From Hyphomicrobiales bacterium (GTDB taxonomy: Bacteria; Pseudomonadota; Alphaproteobacteria; Rhizobiales; Xanthobacteraceae): a DNA stretch of 64,000 bases. Of the stretch, positions 8,346-16,394 are shown piece by piece. How positions within the stretch are numbered: position 1 is the first letter of the stretch; each line of letters starts with the position of its first letter. The notes under the pieces were generated by a model that saw only the letters and a program-made list of their open reading frames with translations, was not told the DNA's origin and did no database searches. Location of the stretch: contig JAFKKG010000024.1 in the NCBI GenBank assembly GCA_017305715.1, forward strand, positions 91,383-155,382, read 5' to 3'. Made by a program: the position numbers and the translations under genes.

Positions 8346-9146
8346 ATGAGCAAATACACTGTTATCGGCGTCGAGAAGCACGGCCATGTCGGCCTGATCG
8401 AGATCCGCAAACCGCCGCTGAATTTCTTCGACGTGGCGCTGATCAATCAGATCGCGGACGCGCTGGAAGAATTCGACAAGGATGTCGAAATCCGCGCCTC
8501 GGTGCTCGCTGCGCAAGGCAAGGCATTCTGCGCAGGCGCCGATTTCTCCGACCCGCAGCGGCAGGAGCAGGAAGCCAGCGCGCAGAAGGATCCGGCCGCC
8601 AATTTGCCGATCAACCATCTCTACGTTCAGGCCGTGCGCATCTTCCGCAACAAGAAGCCGATCGTCGCGGCAGTGCATGGCGCGGCCATCGGCGGCGGTC
8701 TCGGCCTTGCGGTGTCGGCGGATTTCCGCGTCACCTGCCCCGAAGCCCGCTTTGCCGCGAACTTCACCAAGCTCGGCTTCCATCCGGGCTTCGGCCTCAC
8801 CACGACGCTGCCCGAACTGGTCGGCAAGAACAATGCGGAGCTGATTTTCTACACCAGCCGCCGCGTCACCGGCGAGGAAGCCACCCGCATGGGCCTTGCC
8901 AATATCTGCGTGCCGCAGGATCAGGTTCGCGCCGAGGCCATGAAGCTCGCGGCGGAAATCGCCGAATGCTCGCCGCTCGGCCTGGTCTCGACCCGCGCCA
9001 CCATGCGCGCCGGCCTCGCCGACCGCGTCCTTGCCGCCACCAACCATGAACTGATCGAGCAGACCAAGCTCCGCGCCACCGAAGACTTCAAGGAAGGCGT
9101 CAAGGCGACGGCCGAGCGAAGGGTCGCGAACTTCAAGGGGCGGTGA
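8346..9146 (+). CDS. Enoyl-CoA hydratase/isomerase (crotonase) family protein
   Basis: A 266-residue crotonase-fold protein. The oxyanion-hole segments are clear: AFCAGADFSD near residue 60 and HGAAIGGGLGLAV near 115. The segment carrying the two acid residues of classical enoyl-CoA hydratase reads NFTKLGFHPGFGLTTTLPEL, so the first Glu is not evident and the chemistry may not be simple hydration. It follows the two acyl-CoA dehydrogenase genes on the same strand, consistent with the next beta-oxidation-like step. Confidence 0.88.
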   Translation: MSKYTVIGVEKHGHVGLIEIRKPPLNFFDVALINQIADALEEFDKDVEIRASVLAAQGKAFCAGADFSDPQRQEQEASAQKDPAANLPINHLYVQAVRIFRNKKPIVAAVHGAAIGGGLGLAVSADFRVTCPEARFAANFTKLGFHPGFGLTTTLPELVGKNNAELIFYTSRRVTGEEATRMGLANICVPQDQVRAEAMKLAAEIAECSPLGLVSTRATMRAGLADRVLAATNHELIEQTKLRATEDFKEGVKATAERRVANFKGR

Positions 9147-9154
9147 GGTTTTTC

Positions 9155-9297
9155 TTCCCTTCTCCCCTTGTGGGAGAAGGTGGCGCGAAGCGCCGGATGA
9201 GGGGTCTCTATCCTCCTCGAGTCTTACCGTGAGGAGAGAACCCCTCACCCGTCTTCGCTTCGCGAAGCCACCCTCTCCCACAAGGGGAGAGGGGAAG
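9155..9297. repeat. Long palindromic repeat (TTCTCCCC...GGGGAGAGG)
   Basis: Begins TTCTCCCCTTGTGGGAGAAGG with GGCGCGAAGCGCC and ends as its inverted partner (GCTTCGCGAAGCCACCCTC, CACAAGGGGAGAGG). It lies between convergent genes, where it could stop transcription from both sides. A closely similar element is at 36949-37102. Confidence 0.7.
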
Positions 9298-9314
9298 TAA
9301 GCGTGCCGGAGCGG

Positions 9315-11429
9315 CTAGCTCCTCCCCACCACCAGCGCATCCACGATCGTCACGCCCTGCCCCTCCGGATGCACCAGCACCGGATTGATCTCGATCTCCG
9401 AGATAATTTTCGCATGGTGCGCGGCCAGCACCGAGACCTCTGAAATCAACCGCGACAGCGCCGCGACGTCGGCCTTTGCCGCGCCACGAAATCCATTGAG
9501 TAGCGGCGCCGCTTTCAACGCGGCCAGCATCGCGGAAGCTTCCTCGGCACTGACAGGCGCCGGGCGGTAGGTCACGTCTCGAAACAGCTCCGTGGTGATG
9601 CCGCCGAAGCCGACCATGACCATCGGCCCAAAAATCCTGTCCGTCAGCGTGCCGATGATGATCTCGACGCCCTTTTTGGCCATCGGTCCGACCAGCACGC
9701 CCTGGATGACCGCATCCGGCCGATGCTTGCGCGCGTTGTCGAGCAGCGCGCCGTAGGCCATGAACGCTTCGCCCTTGGCCGTGATGTTGACGCGGACGCC
9801 GCCGGCCTCGCTCTTGTGCGGGATGTCGCGCGACTGGATTTTCATCACCAGCGGAAAGCCCGCGCGTACGATCGCGGCATCGAGTCCATCGCGCGCCGTC
9901 ACCAGCGTCTCATCCGGCACCGCGATCCCGGCGTCGCGCAGCAGCGACTTGCTGTCGAATTCCGACAGCGTTGGCGCGCTCAGATGCGCCGTGATATCTC
10001 GCGCTGGCAGGCCCCGTACATCGGACTGCGGTGCGAGCCTGAAATTCGCATACTCAACAAGCCGCCGCATCGCGACGCCGACATGCGTCAGGCCCGACAA
10101 TACGACCACGCCGGATTTCGCCAGTTCCCGCCGTGCGAAGTCGGACGGCAGCGTGTAGGAATAGAACACGACAGGCTTGCTCTGCCGCGCGATCACCGGC
10201 TTCAGCTCGGCTTCCTTGAACGGCTGACGCGTTTCGCTGGCGAACGACATGATGACCAGGGTCGCATCGACTTCGTCCGAAGCGCCAAATAGCTCGATGC
10301 TTTTCTGCAGACCGCCGCTGCTGACGCCTTGCGCCGTGACGTCGACGGGATTGCCCGCCGCGCCATAGGACGGCATCCACTGCTTGATCTGATTCTGGAC
10401 CGGCTGCGACAGTTCCGGAACCTTGAGCCCCTGCAGCGAGACGGTATCCGCGCCCCAGATGCCGGCGCCGCCGGACACGGTGAGCACCGCGACGCGGTCG
10501 CCCTTCGGCAGCGGGTTCGTCGTCAGCACCGCCGCGATCGTCACCGCCTCGTCGAGGTCGTTGGAGACGATGAAGCCGTATTTGGCGAATACCGCGTCAT
10601 AGGCTGCCGACCATCCCGCCATGCTGGCGGTGTGCGAGGCCGCCGCGCGCTCGCCGGCGCCGGAGCGGCCGACTTTGGTCACGATGACGGGTTTTCGCAT
10701 TTCCGCGGCGCGGCGCGCGGCGACCAGAAATTTGTCGACGTCGCGGATGCCCTCGATGAACAGCAGGATCACATCGGTGGAGGCGTCCTGCACCATGTAG
10801 TCCAGGAACTCGCCGGCGCCGAGATCGCTTTCATTGCCGGCGCTGACGCAATAGCTGATCGCAACGCCGAGCGCCTTGGCGCGATGCTTGATGGCAAAGC
10901 CGATGCCGCCGGATTGCGCGACGATGGCGATCCGGCGGGTGGTCGCGACCAATGGAATATGGCCTGGCTTGACGTCGACCGTCGGGCTGAAAGTGGCCGC
11001 GACCTTCTGCACTTCGCTGAGAAAGCCCTCCGCATTGGGACCGGAAATCCGCATGCCCGTGCGCTTTGCGATCGCGACGATCTCATCCTGCATCGCGGCG
11101 CTGTCGCCGCCTTCCTCGGCAAAGCCGGAGGAGATGATCACGGCATTTTTCACGCCGGCCGCGGCGCACTGCTCCAGCGCACCGACCACGGCGCGGGCCG
11201 GAATGATGATGATGGCAAGATCGATCGGCGCCCCGACCTCGGCGATCGACGTGTAGCATGTCAGCCCGTCGATATCGCCATAGTTCGGATTGATCGGATA
11301 AATCTTGCCCGGATATTCGTTCTTGCGCAGCATCGACAGCAGCCGCCCCGGAATCTTCTCCTGATCGCGCGATGCGCCGATCAGCGCGATGCTGTCGGGC
11401 GCGAAGAAGCTGTCGAGCGGATGCGGCAT
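9315..11429 (-). CDS. Acyl-CoA synthetase, NDP-forming (acetate--CoA ligase family)
   Basis: A 704-residue fused protein. An N-terminal CoA-binding Rossmann domain (FFAPDSIALIGASRD) is followed by two succinyl-CoA-synthetase-like domains and a C-terminal ATP-grasp domain (FPLVMKIQSRDIPHKSEAGG onward). The His of AAASHTASMAG matches the phosphohistidine of the family. The reaction is carboxylate + CoA + NTP to acyl-CoA + NDP + phosphate. The ATG at 11429 was chosen because upstream codons fall in a repeat. It is in a minus-strand group with the VOC, crotonase and binding-protein genes and probably activates the pathway's carboxylic acid. Confidence 0.88.
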   Translation of the reverse strand: MPHPLDSFFAPDSIALIGASRDQEKIPGRLLSMLRKNEYPGKIYPINPNYGDIDGLTCYTSIAEVGAPIDLAIIIIPARAVVGALEQCAAAGVKNAVIISSGFAEEGGDSAAMQDEIVAIAKRTGMRISGPNAEGFLSEVQKVAATFSPTVDVKPGHIPLVATTRRIAIVAQSGGIGFAIKHRAKALGVAISYCVSAGNESDLGAGEFLDYMVQDASTDVILLFIEGIRDVDKFLVAARRAAEMRKPVIVTKVGRSGAGERAAASHTASMAGWSAAYDAVFAKYGFIVSNDLDEAVTIAAVLTTNPLPKGDRVAVLTVSGGAGIWGADTVSLQGLKVPELSQPVQNQIKQWMPSYGAAGNPVDVTAQGVSSGGLQKSIELFGASDEVDATLVIMSFASETRQPFKEAELKPVIARQSKPVVFYSYTLPSDFARRELAKSGVVVLSGLTHVGVAMRRLVEYANFRLAPQSDVRGLPARDITAHLSAPTLSEFDSKSLLRDAGIAVPDETLVTARDGLDAAIVRAGFPLVMKIQSRDIPHKSEAGGVRVNITAKGEAFMAYGALLDNARKHRPDAVIQGVLVGPMAKKGVEIIIGTLTDRIFGPMVMVGFGGITTELFRDVTYRPAPVSAEEASAMLAALKAAPLLNGFRGAAKADVAALSRLISEVSVLAAHHAKIISEIEINPVLVHPEGQGVTIVDALVVGRS

Positions 11430-11490
11430 GGGGATCGTCTCTTGTCTTGTTGTTGTGATTGAAACGTCAATGGCCCCGCGATGGCGGTGA

Positions 11491-11597
11491 GCTCCCTCTC
11501 CCCTTGCGGGAGAGGGTCGGGGAGAGGGGTCCACACGGGCAGTGCCGATGCCGCCACCCCTCTCCCTGGCCCTCCCCCGCAAAGGGGGGGAGGGAAC
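11491..11597. repeat. Palindromic intergenic repeat
   Basis: CTCCCTCTCCCCTTGCGGGAG opens the element and CCTCCCCCGCAAAGGGGGGAGGG closes it, with CACCCCTCTCCCT in the middle. It separates the synthetase gene from the VOC gene upstream. Confidence 0.6.
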
Positions 11598-11607
11598 AGA
11601 CCGCGCC

Positions 11608-12372
11608 TCACGCTACCAGGCTAAACCTGACCCCGCACAGATCAAACCCGTCCCCCACCACCTTGCAACCCCTGGCCTTGGCGGCATCCAGCACCTTCGC
11701 AACATTGGCGACCCTGAATGTCAGCCCGCTCATCAGATCGGCAGGCCCGCTGACAAAGCGGAAGCTGGCATTGGGCAGCTTCAGCACCGGCTCGCCGCTT
11801 GCGCCGGTGCTGACGCTGACCCCGATGATCTTGCCCCAATGCGCGGCGAGCACCTCCGGGTCAGGGCTTTCCATCTCGACATCCGTCAGCGCCAGCGTCA
11901 CGTCCTTGCGGATCGACTTCTGCCAGTCGGGACCGGCCGGCGGATAGGTACCCAGCACATCGTCGCTGCCATCGGTGTGGTTGAACTCGATGAAGGCGGC
12001 GCGGCAGTCGCGCGGGTGCAACTGCACGCCGTGATAGGGCGCGTGCGTGATCACGTTCGCGGTGCGCACGCCCATGTCGTTGGCGCGCTTGCCCCAGGCA
12101 TCGGGATCGTCGCAGCAGAAGATCGCCATATAGCCGCCGCGGCCGCCGTTCTTGTCGATGAAGCGGCCCGCCGCGGTGCCGGGCTGGAACGGCGCCACCA
12201 CTTCCAGCAGGATCGTATCGACCGGCAGCAGCGCGTTCACCAGACCGTATTTGGCGACGTTACCGTCGCGGTAACATTCGTTCAGCCCCATGATCCCGGC
12301 AATATCCGAGATCACGGGTTCCAGCTGCGGCGCCACCAGGCAGATCTGCCGCAGCCTCATATAACCGGCCAT
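11608..12372 (-). CDS. VOC family protein (glyoxalase/dioxygenase superfamily)
   Basis: A 254-residue protein with two tandem vicinal-oxygen-chelate modules: residues ~5-125 (RQICLVAPQLEPVISDIAGI and FIEFNHTDG) and ~135-254 (VTLALTDVEMESPDPEVLAAHW). It has the length and internal duplication of a VOC protein. Whether it keeps a metal site is unclear, because the usual His/Glu positions are not all obvious. It starts nine bases after the stop of the upstream crotonase gene, so the two are co-transcribed. Substrate unknown. Confidence 0.8.
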   Translation of the reverse strand: MAGYMRLRQICLVAPQLEPVISDIAGIMGLNECYRDGNVAKYGLVNALLPVDTILLEVVAPFQPGTAAGRFIDKNGGRGGYMAIFCCDDPDAWGKRANDMGVRTANVITHAPYHGVQLHPRDCRAAFIEFNHTDGSDDVLGTYPPAGPDWQKSIRKDVTLALTDVEMESPDPEVLAAHWGKIIGVSVSTGASGEPVLKLPNASFRFVSGPADLMSGLTFRVANVAKVLDAAKARGCKVVGDGFDLCGVRFSLVA

Positions 12373-12381
12373 GTCACCCTC

Positions 12382-13176
12382 TCAATGGTTCTGGAACACG
12401 GGCTTGCGCTTCTCGACAAACGCCTTCGCCGCTTCCTTGTGGTCGAGGGTTTCGCCCGAACGCGAATGGTGGATCGCCTCGGCGTCAAAGCATTCTTCCA
12501 GCGACATCGTCTCGGCGTTGTTGATGTTGCGCTTGATGTAGCCCAGCGTGATCGACGGGCCCTGCGCCAGCGACATCGCCAGATCGTGCGCGACCGCCTC
12601 GACTTCGGCGTCCGGCACCACCTTGGTCACCATGCCGAGGTTGTAGGCCTCCTGGGCGCTGAGCACCGGCGAGGTCAGATACAGTTCGCGCGCCTTGGCG
12701 CTGCCGAGCATCTGCGTGAGGAAATAGGTGCCGCCGTAATCGCCGGACAGCCCGACCTTTGCAAAGGCGGTGGTGATCTTGCAGGACGCGCCGGCGACGC
12801 GCAGGTCGCAGGCGAGCGCGATGGAAAGTCCCGCGCCGGCCGCAGCGCCGTCGACCTGCGCGACCACGGGCTTTTGCATCTGGTGCAGGATGCGCGAGAC
12901 TTCCATGCCGCGGCGCAGGTTGACCATCTTGGCTTCGAACGACAGCGGCGCCCTTCCCTCTGCCATCGATTTGACGTCGCCGCCGACGCAGAACGTACCG
13001 CCGGCGCCTTTCAACAGCACCGCGCGCACCTCGTGATCCTCGGCCGCGCGCCGCGCCGCCTCGACGAGCCCCCGCGTCATGTCCGGATTGAGCGCATTGC
13101 GCCGGTCGGGGCGGTTCATGGTGATGGTGAGCAAGCCCTTGTCGAGCTGCTGGAGGACCATTTCGTTCTGGCTCAT
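12382..13176 (-). CDS. Enoyl-CoA hydratase-related protein, PaaG-like
   Basis: A 264-residue crotonase-fold enzyme. Oxyanion-hole segments are GTFCVGGDVKSM near residue 60 and GAAAGAGLSIAL near 110. The stretch AFAKVGLSGDYGGTYFL has an Asp in the SPDSGG-type position used by PaaG-like isomerases, rather than the Glu pair of the classical hydratase, followed by GSAKARELYL. An acyl-CoA double-bond or ring isomerisation is therefore as likely as hydration. It leads the minus-strand group of VOC protein and NDP-forming synthetase. Confidence 0.85.
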   Translation of the reverse strand: MSQNEMVLQQLDKGLLTITMNRPDRRNALNPDMTRGLVEAARRAAEDHEVRAVLLKGAGGTFCVGGDVKSMAEGRAPLSFEAKMVNLRRGMEVSRILHQMQKPVVAQVDGAAAGAGLSIALACDLRVAGASCKITTAFAKVGLSGDYGGTYFLTQMLGSAKARELYLTSPVLSAQEAYNLGMVTKVVPDAEVEAVAHDLAMSLAQGPSITLGYIKRNINNAETMSLEECFDAEAIHHSRSGETLDHKEAAKAFVEKRKPVFQNH

Positions 13177-13208
13177 CTGCGGGTTCTTTCCTTGTTGTTG
13201 GTTGTGTT

Positions 13209-13314
13209 CGTCATTCCGGGATGGTCCGAAGGACCAGACCCGGAATCTCGCGATTCCCCGGGGCGCAATTGCGCCCCTGAGGTTCGATGCTACGCATCGC
13301 CCCGGAATGACAGC
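13209..13314. repeat. Modular hairpin-cassette repeat, copy B (inverted relative to copy A)
   Basis: Read on the minus strand it has the same arms and first hairpin (CGATGCGTAGCATCG) as the element at 4724. It then carries GGGGCGCAATTGCGCCCC in place of the GGTGCGC-type hairpin and GGTCC...GGACC in place of the GGTGC...GCACC unit. Confidence 0.65.
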
Positions 13315-13347
13315 TAGTTAAATCTCTCGCGCCTCGCACCACATGCG

Positions 13348-14553
13348 TCACTTCTTCACCAGCGGGCAGCGCGACAGTTCCAGCGACTGGAATGCCTCGT
13401 TGCCGGGAATGGTGGCAAGCAGCTTGTAATCGTCCCAGCGCGCCTTGGATTCGGAGGGCTTCTTGACCTCGAACAGATACATGTCGTGGACCATGCGGCC
13501 GTCCTCGCGGATTTTCCCGTTCTTGGCAAACATGTCGTTGATCGGGGTCTCCTTCATGATCTTCATGACGGCCGCCGAATCGGTGGTGCCCGCCGCCTTT
13601 ACCGCTTTCAGGTAATGCGTGACGGAGGAGTAGACGCCGGCCTGGGCCGAGGTCGGCACGCGCTTGATACGCTCCATGAAGCGCTTCGAGAAGGCGCGGG
13701 TGTCGTCGTTGAGATCCCAGTAAAAGGCTTCCGCGAGCAGCAGACCCTGCGCGGTCTCCAGCCCGATGCTGTCGATGTCGGTGACAAAAGCCAGCAGCGG
13801 CGCGACCTTCTGGCCGCTCTTCATCAACCCGAATTCGGCCGCCTGCTTGATGGCGTTGATGGTGTCGCCGCCGGCGTTTGCCAACCCGATGACCTTGGCC
13901 TTGGAAGACTGCGCCTGCAGCAGGAAGGAGGAGAAGTCGGAGGTGTTGAGCGGATGCCGCACGCTGCCGAGCACCTTGCCGCCGGACTTCGTCACGACAT
14001 TGGCGGTGTCCTTTTCCAGATCATGTCCGAACGCATAGTCCGCGGTCAGGAAGTACCAGCTGTCGAGGCCTTGCTTGACCGAGGCGAGCCCGGTGACGTT
14101 GGCCTGCCCGTACGTGTCGAACACATAGTGGACCGTATAGGGACCGCAGGCTTCGTTGCTGAGCCGGATCGAACCGGGCCCGTTGAACATGATGATCTTG
14201 TTGCGCGCCTTGGCGATCTCGCCGGCGGAGAGCGCGGTCGCGGACGCCGCGACATCGAAAATCATTTCGACGCCCTGATTGTCCAGCATGTCGCGGGCGA
14301 TGTTGGCGGAAAGGTCAGCCTTGTTCTGGTGATCGGCCGCGATGATCTCGATCTTGCGGCCGAGCACCTCGCCGCCGAAATCCTCCGCCGCCATCTTCGC
14401 CGCGGTTTCGCTGCCGGGCCCGGTGATGTCGGCATACAGGCTCGACATGTCGAGGATGCCGCCGAGCTTGAGCGGCGGTTTTGCTTGTGCCAGTGCCGCC
14501 GTGCTCGACATCGCCAACGCCATGGCGAAAATGCCCGCAACGATCCGTTTCAT
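13348..14553 (-). CDS. ABC transporter periplasmic substrate-binding protein (Leu/Ile/Val-binding type)
   Basis: A 401-residue type I periplasmic binding protein. The ATG at 14553 follows a strong GGGAGG site by five bases and begins a Sec signal peptide (MKRIVAGIFAMALAMSS, cleavage near ALAQA). The mature start PLKLGGILDMSSLYADITGP is typical of branched-chain amino acid or aromatic/fatty acid binding proteins of this family. No permease or ATPase gene is in the window, so it relies on partners elsewhere. Its place ahead of the acyl-CoA genes suggests uptake of the acid they degrade (inference). Confidence 0.88.
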   Translation of the reverse strand: MKRIVAGIFAMALAMSSTAALAQAKPPLKLGGILDMSSLYADITGPGSETAAKMAAEDFGGEVLGRKIEIIAADHQNKADLSANIARDMLDNQGVEMIFDVAASATALSAGEIAKARNKIIMFNGPGSIRLSNEACGPYTVHYVFDTYGQANVTGLASVKQGLDSWYFLTADYAFGHDLEKDTANVVTKSGGKVLGSVRHPLNTSDFSSFLLQAQSSKAKVIGLANAGGDTINAIKQAAEFGLMKSGQKVAPLLAFVTDIDSIGLETAQGLLLAEAFYWDLNDDTRAFSKRFMERIKRVPTSAQAGVYSSVTHYLKAVKAAGTTDSAAVMKIMKETPINDMFAKNGKIREDGRMVHDMYLFEVKKPSESKARWDDYKLLATIPGNEAFQSLELSRCPLVKK

Positions 14554-14715
14554 GCCGCCCTCCCATTTTTTCATCCGCATTTGCCTGCGGCTTTGAAGCG
14601 CGATCATGCCGCATGCCACCCACAGCGGCAAGGCACGGAAGCCGAGCGCTTTTGCAAGTGTTTTTCCGCTAAGCGGAATGGTGCGAACCAGATCGGAATA
14701 TGCTACATTCGATTC

Positions 14716-14919
14716 ATGCCAAAAACGACGCCATCAGGGACCAAGGCCAGGAAAAAGAGCGGCTTTGTCATTGGCCGCGACGGCTTCGGCAAGATCAGCG
14801 CCGTTGAGGGCATCCGGCTGACCGCGGCCATGAAGAAGCGTGCCAGTGACGCGGAGCGCAAGGGGCTGTCGCCGGAGGAGTTTCGCGAGTCAATTATGCG
14901 TTCGTATCGCAAGGGCTGA
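14716..14919 (+). CDS. VbhA-like antitoxin of a Fic module
   Basis: A 67-residue basic, helical protein ending 11 bases before the Fic reading frame, the usual arrangement of class I Fic modules. Residues 27-34 (ISAVEGIR) resemble the inhibitory motif [S/T]xxxE[G/N] that blocks the Fic ATP site. The acidic-Gly pair (E31-G32) is present, but the Ser lies three rather than four residues before the Glu. The C-terminal half (AMKKRASDAERKGLSPEEF) matches antitoxin VbhA-like helices. Function rests on context plus the motif. Confidence 0.6.
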   Translation: MPKTTPSGTKARKKSGFVIGRDGFGKISAVEGIRLTAAMKKRASDAERKGLSPEEFRESIMRSYRKG

Positions 14920-14930
14920 GCGCCTGCGGC

Positions 14931-15502
14931 ATGTATGATGCGATCGATGATCCCTATACCTACGAGAACTCAACGGTTCTCGTAAACAAGCTGGATCTGC
15001 GCGATCAGAAAGAACTGGACGATTACGAGGCCGAAATCTCCAACGCCCGCTCGGAAGAGCCTCTGCCCGAAGGCAATCTGGATTTTGCGCATTATTGCGC
15101 CATCCACCATCACCTGTTTCAGGATGTGTACGATTGGGCGGGAAAGCACCGCACGGTACGCATATCGAAGCAGGGAAATCCATTCTGTTTTCCGGAACAC
15201 ATCGAATCTCAGGCATGCAGCTCTTCGTTGCGCTAAAAACTAGCAACTTTCTTGAAGGTCTTAAGCCCGATGATTTCTCAACTCGGGCTGCGCATTTTCT
15301 GTCTGAATTGAACGCGATCCATGCGTTTCGAGAAGGGAACGGCCGCACCCAGCTGACTTTTTTTGCTTTGCTGGCCAACAACGCCGGTCATCCACTCGAC
15401 CTCGCAAAGCTTGACCCTGACTTGATGCTCAAGGCCATGATCGAGAGCTTCGAAGGCGACGAAACCGAACCGGCTCGCGTGATCAAAGGTCTCATCACAT
15501 GA
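14931..15502 (+). pseudogene. Fic/DOC family AMPylator toxin, frameshifted
   Basis: Two overlapping frames together make one Fic protein. The first (14931-15236) carries the N-terminal part, including FQDVYDWAGKHRTVRISK and FPEHIES. The second continues from MQLFVALKTSNFLEGL to the Fic motif HAFREGNGRT, whose catalytic His codon is at 15320-15322. The switch is near 15212-15216 and equals loss of one base, or gain of two, in the coding strand. The last Arg of HxFx[D/E]GNGRxxR is replaced by Leu. Either a real inactivating mutation or a sequencing error; the pieces are otherwise well preserved, suggesting a recent event. Confidence 0.75.
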
Positions 15503-16287
15503 GACATCGAGACCGTCGCAGCCCGAGCATCACGGCCATGCTGACATGTGGCTTGGTCGTTATGACCGCCGCCCCGGCAAACGCCGCCGGCTGCGCGTTT
15601 GAGCCGCAAGGCGAAGGCCGCGTCGCCGCGGTGATCGATGCGCGCACGTTTCGGCTCGATGATGGCCGCGAAGTCCGTCTCGCCGGCATCGTGCCGGCCC
15701 ATCCGGACAAGACCAAAGCGGCGCTGGCGGCTGTTGTCACCGGGCGCGACGTGGCGCTGCGAGGCGCCGACGATGCGCCGGACCGTTACGGCCGCCAGCC
15801 TGCCTTTGTCTTTCTCGCAGGTTCCGAGGCGCCGGTGCAAAGCGAGTTGCTGCGGCGAGGTGAGGCGCTGGTTTCGACCGAGGTGGCGAGCAAGGACTGC
15901 GCCACTGAGCTGGCTGCCGCCGAGGCCGAGGCGCGGCAGGCCCGCAAGGGAACCTGGGCCGATCCGGCGGCCATAAAAAACGCGGAAAGTCCCGGCGATA
16001 TTTTGGCCGGGATCGGGCGCTTTACGGTGGTCGAAGGCAGGGTTTTGTCCGTGCGGCAGGCGGGGGCAACGACCTATCTGAATTTTGGCCGGAACTGGAC
16101 ACGGGACTTTGCTGTGACTATTTCAAGGCGCATGATACCGGCGTTCGAGGCCGCCGGACTTGTGCCTAAGTCCCTCGAAAATCGACGGATTCGTGTCCGC
16201 GGCTTTGTCGAGGCGCGGGGTGGGCCACGGATCGAGGTGCTCCGGGTGGGGCAGATTGAAGTGCTGGGTGCGGAATTAGCTCGCTAG
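15499..16287 (+). CDS. Thermonuclease (SNase-fold) family protein, active site degenerate
   Basis: A 262-residue secreted protein whose ATG at 15499 overlaps the Fic stop (ATGA). A signal peptide ends near ANAAG. Residues 40-140 match the SNase fold: VIDARTFRL, REVRLAGI and DRYGRQPAFVF, retaining the two Arg positions. The acidic positions are lost: the usual GDT reads ART, and the DAPE segment after VRLAGI reads VPAHPD. Calcium binding and the general base therefore look missing, and nuclease activity is unlikely. A second module follows (ILAGIGRFTVVEGRVLSVRQ) with a further beta-rich segment to the end. It is probably a periplasmic binding or scaffold protein. Confidence 0.75.
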   Translation: MRHRDRRSPSITAMLTCGLVVMTAAPANAAGCAFEPQGEGRVAAVIDARTFRLDDGREVRLAGIVPAHPDKTKAALAAVVTGRDVALRGADDAPDRYGRQPAFVFLAGSEAPVQSELLRRGEALVSTEVASKDCATELAAAEAEARQARKGTWADPAAIKNAESPGDILAGIGRFTVVEGRVLSVRQAGATTYLNFGRNWTRDFAVTISRRMIPAFEAAGLVPKSLENRRIRVRGFVEARGGPRIEVLRVGQIEVLGAELAR

Positions 16288-16388
16288 AGCGTTTTCAAGC
16301 GAAGTGGGTACCGTTCGCGTGAAGAAAACGCGTCAAAACAAAAGGATAGAGCCCCATTCCGGTTCGATCGGAACGGAAAAGGCTCTAG
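16286..16388. repeat. Intergenic repeat with two hairpins (AGAGCGTTTTC...GGCTCTAG)
   Basis: GCGTTTTC pairs with GAAAACGC around AAGCGAAGTGGGTACC, and AGAGCC pairs with GGCTCT around CCGGTTC/GGAACGG. The sequence is of a type I associate with dispersed rhizobial intergenic repeats. It occupies the whole gap before the M48 gene. Confidence 0.55.
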
Positions 16389-16394
16389 ACAAGA

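Noticed and set aside
14931-15236. Short intact protein encoded by the first part of the Fic locus
   Set aside because: Its last residues diverge from the Fic family exactly where the next frame resumes the family sequence, so it is the front half of a broken gene rather than a separate protein.
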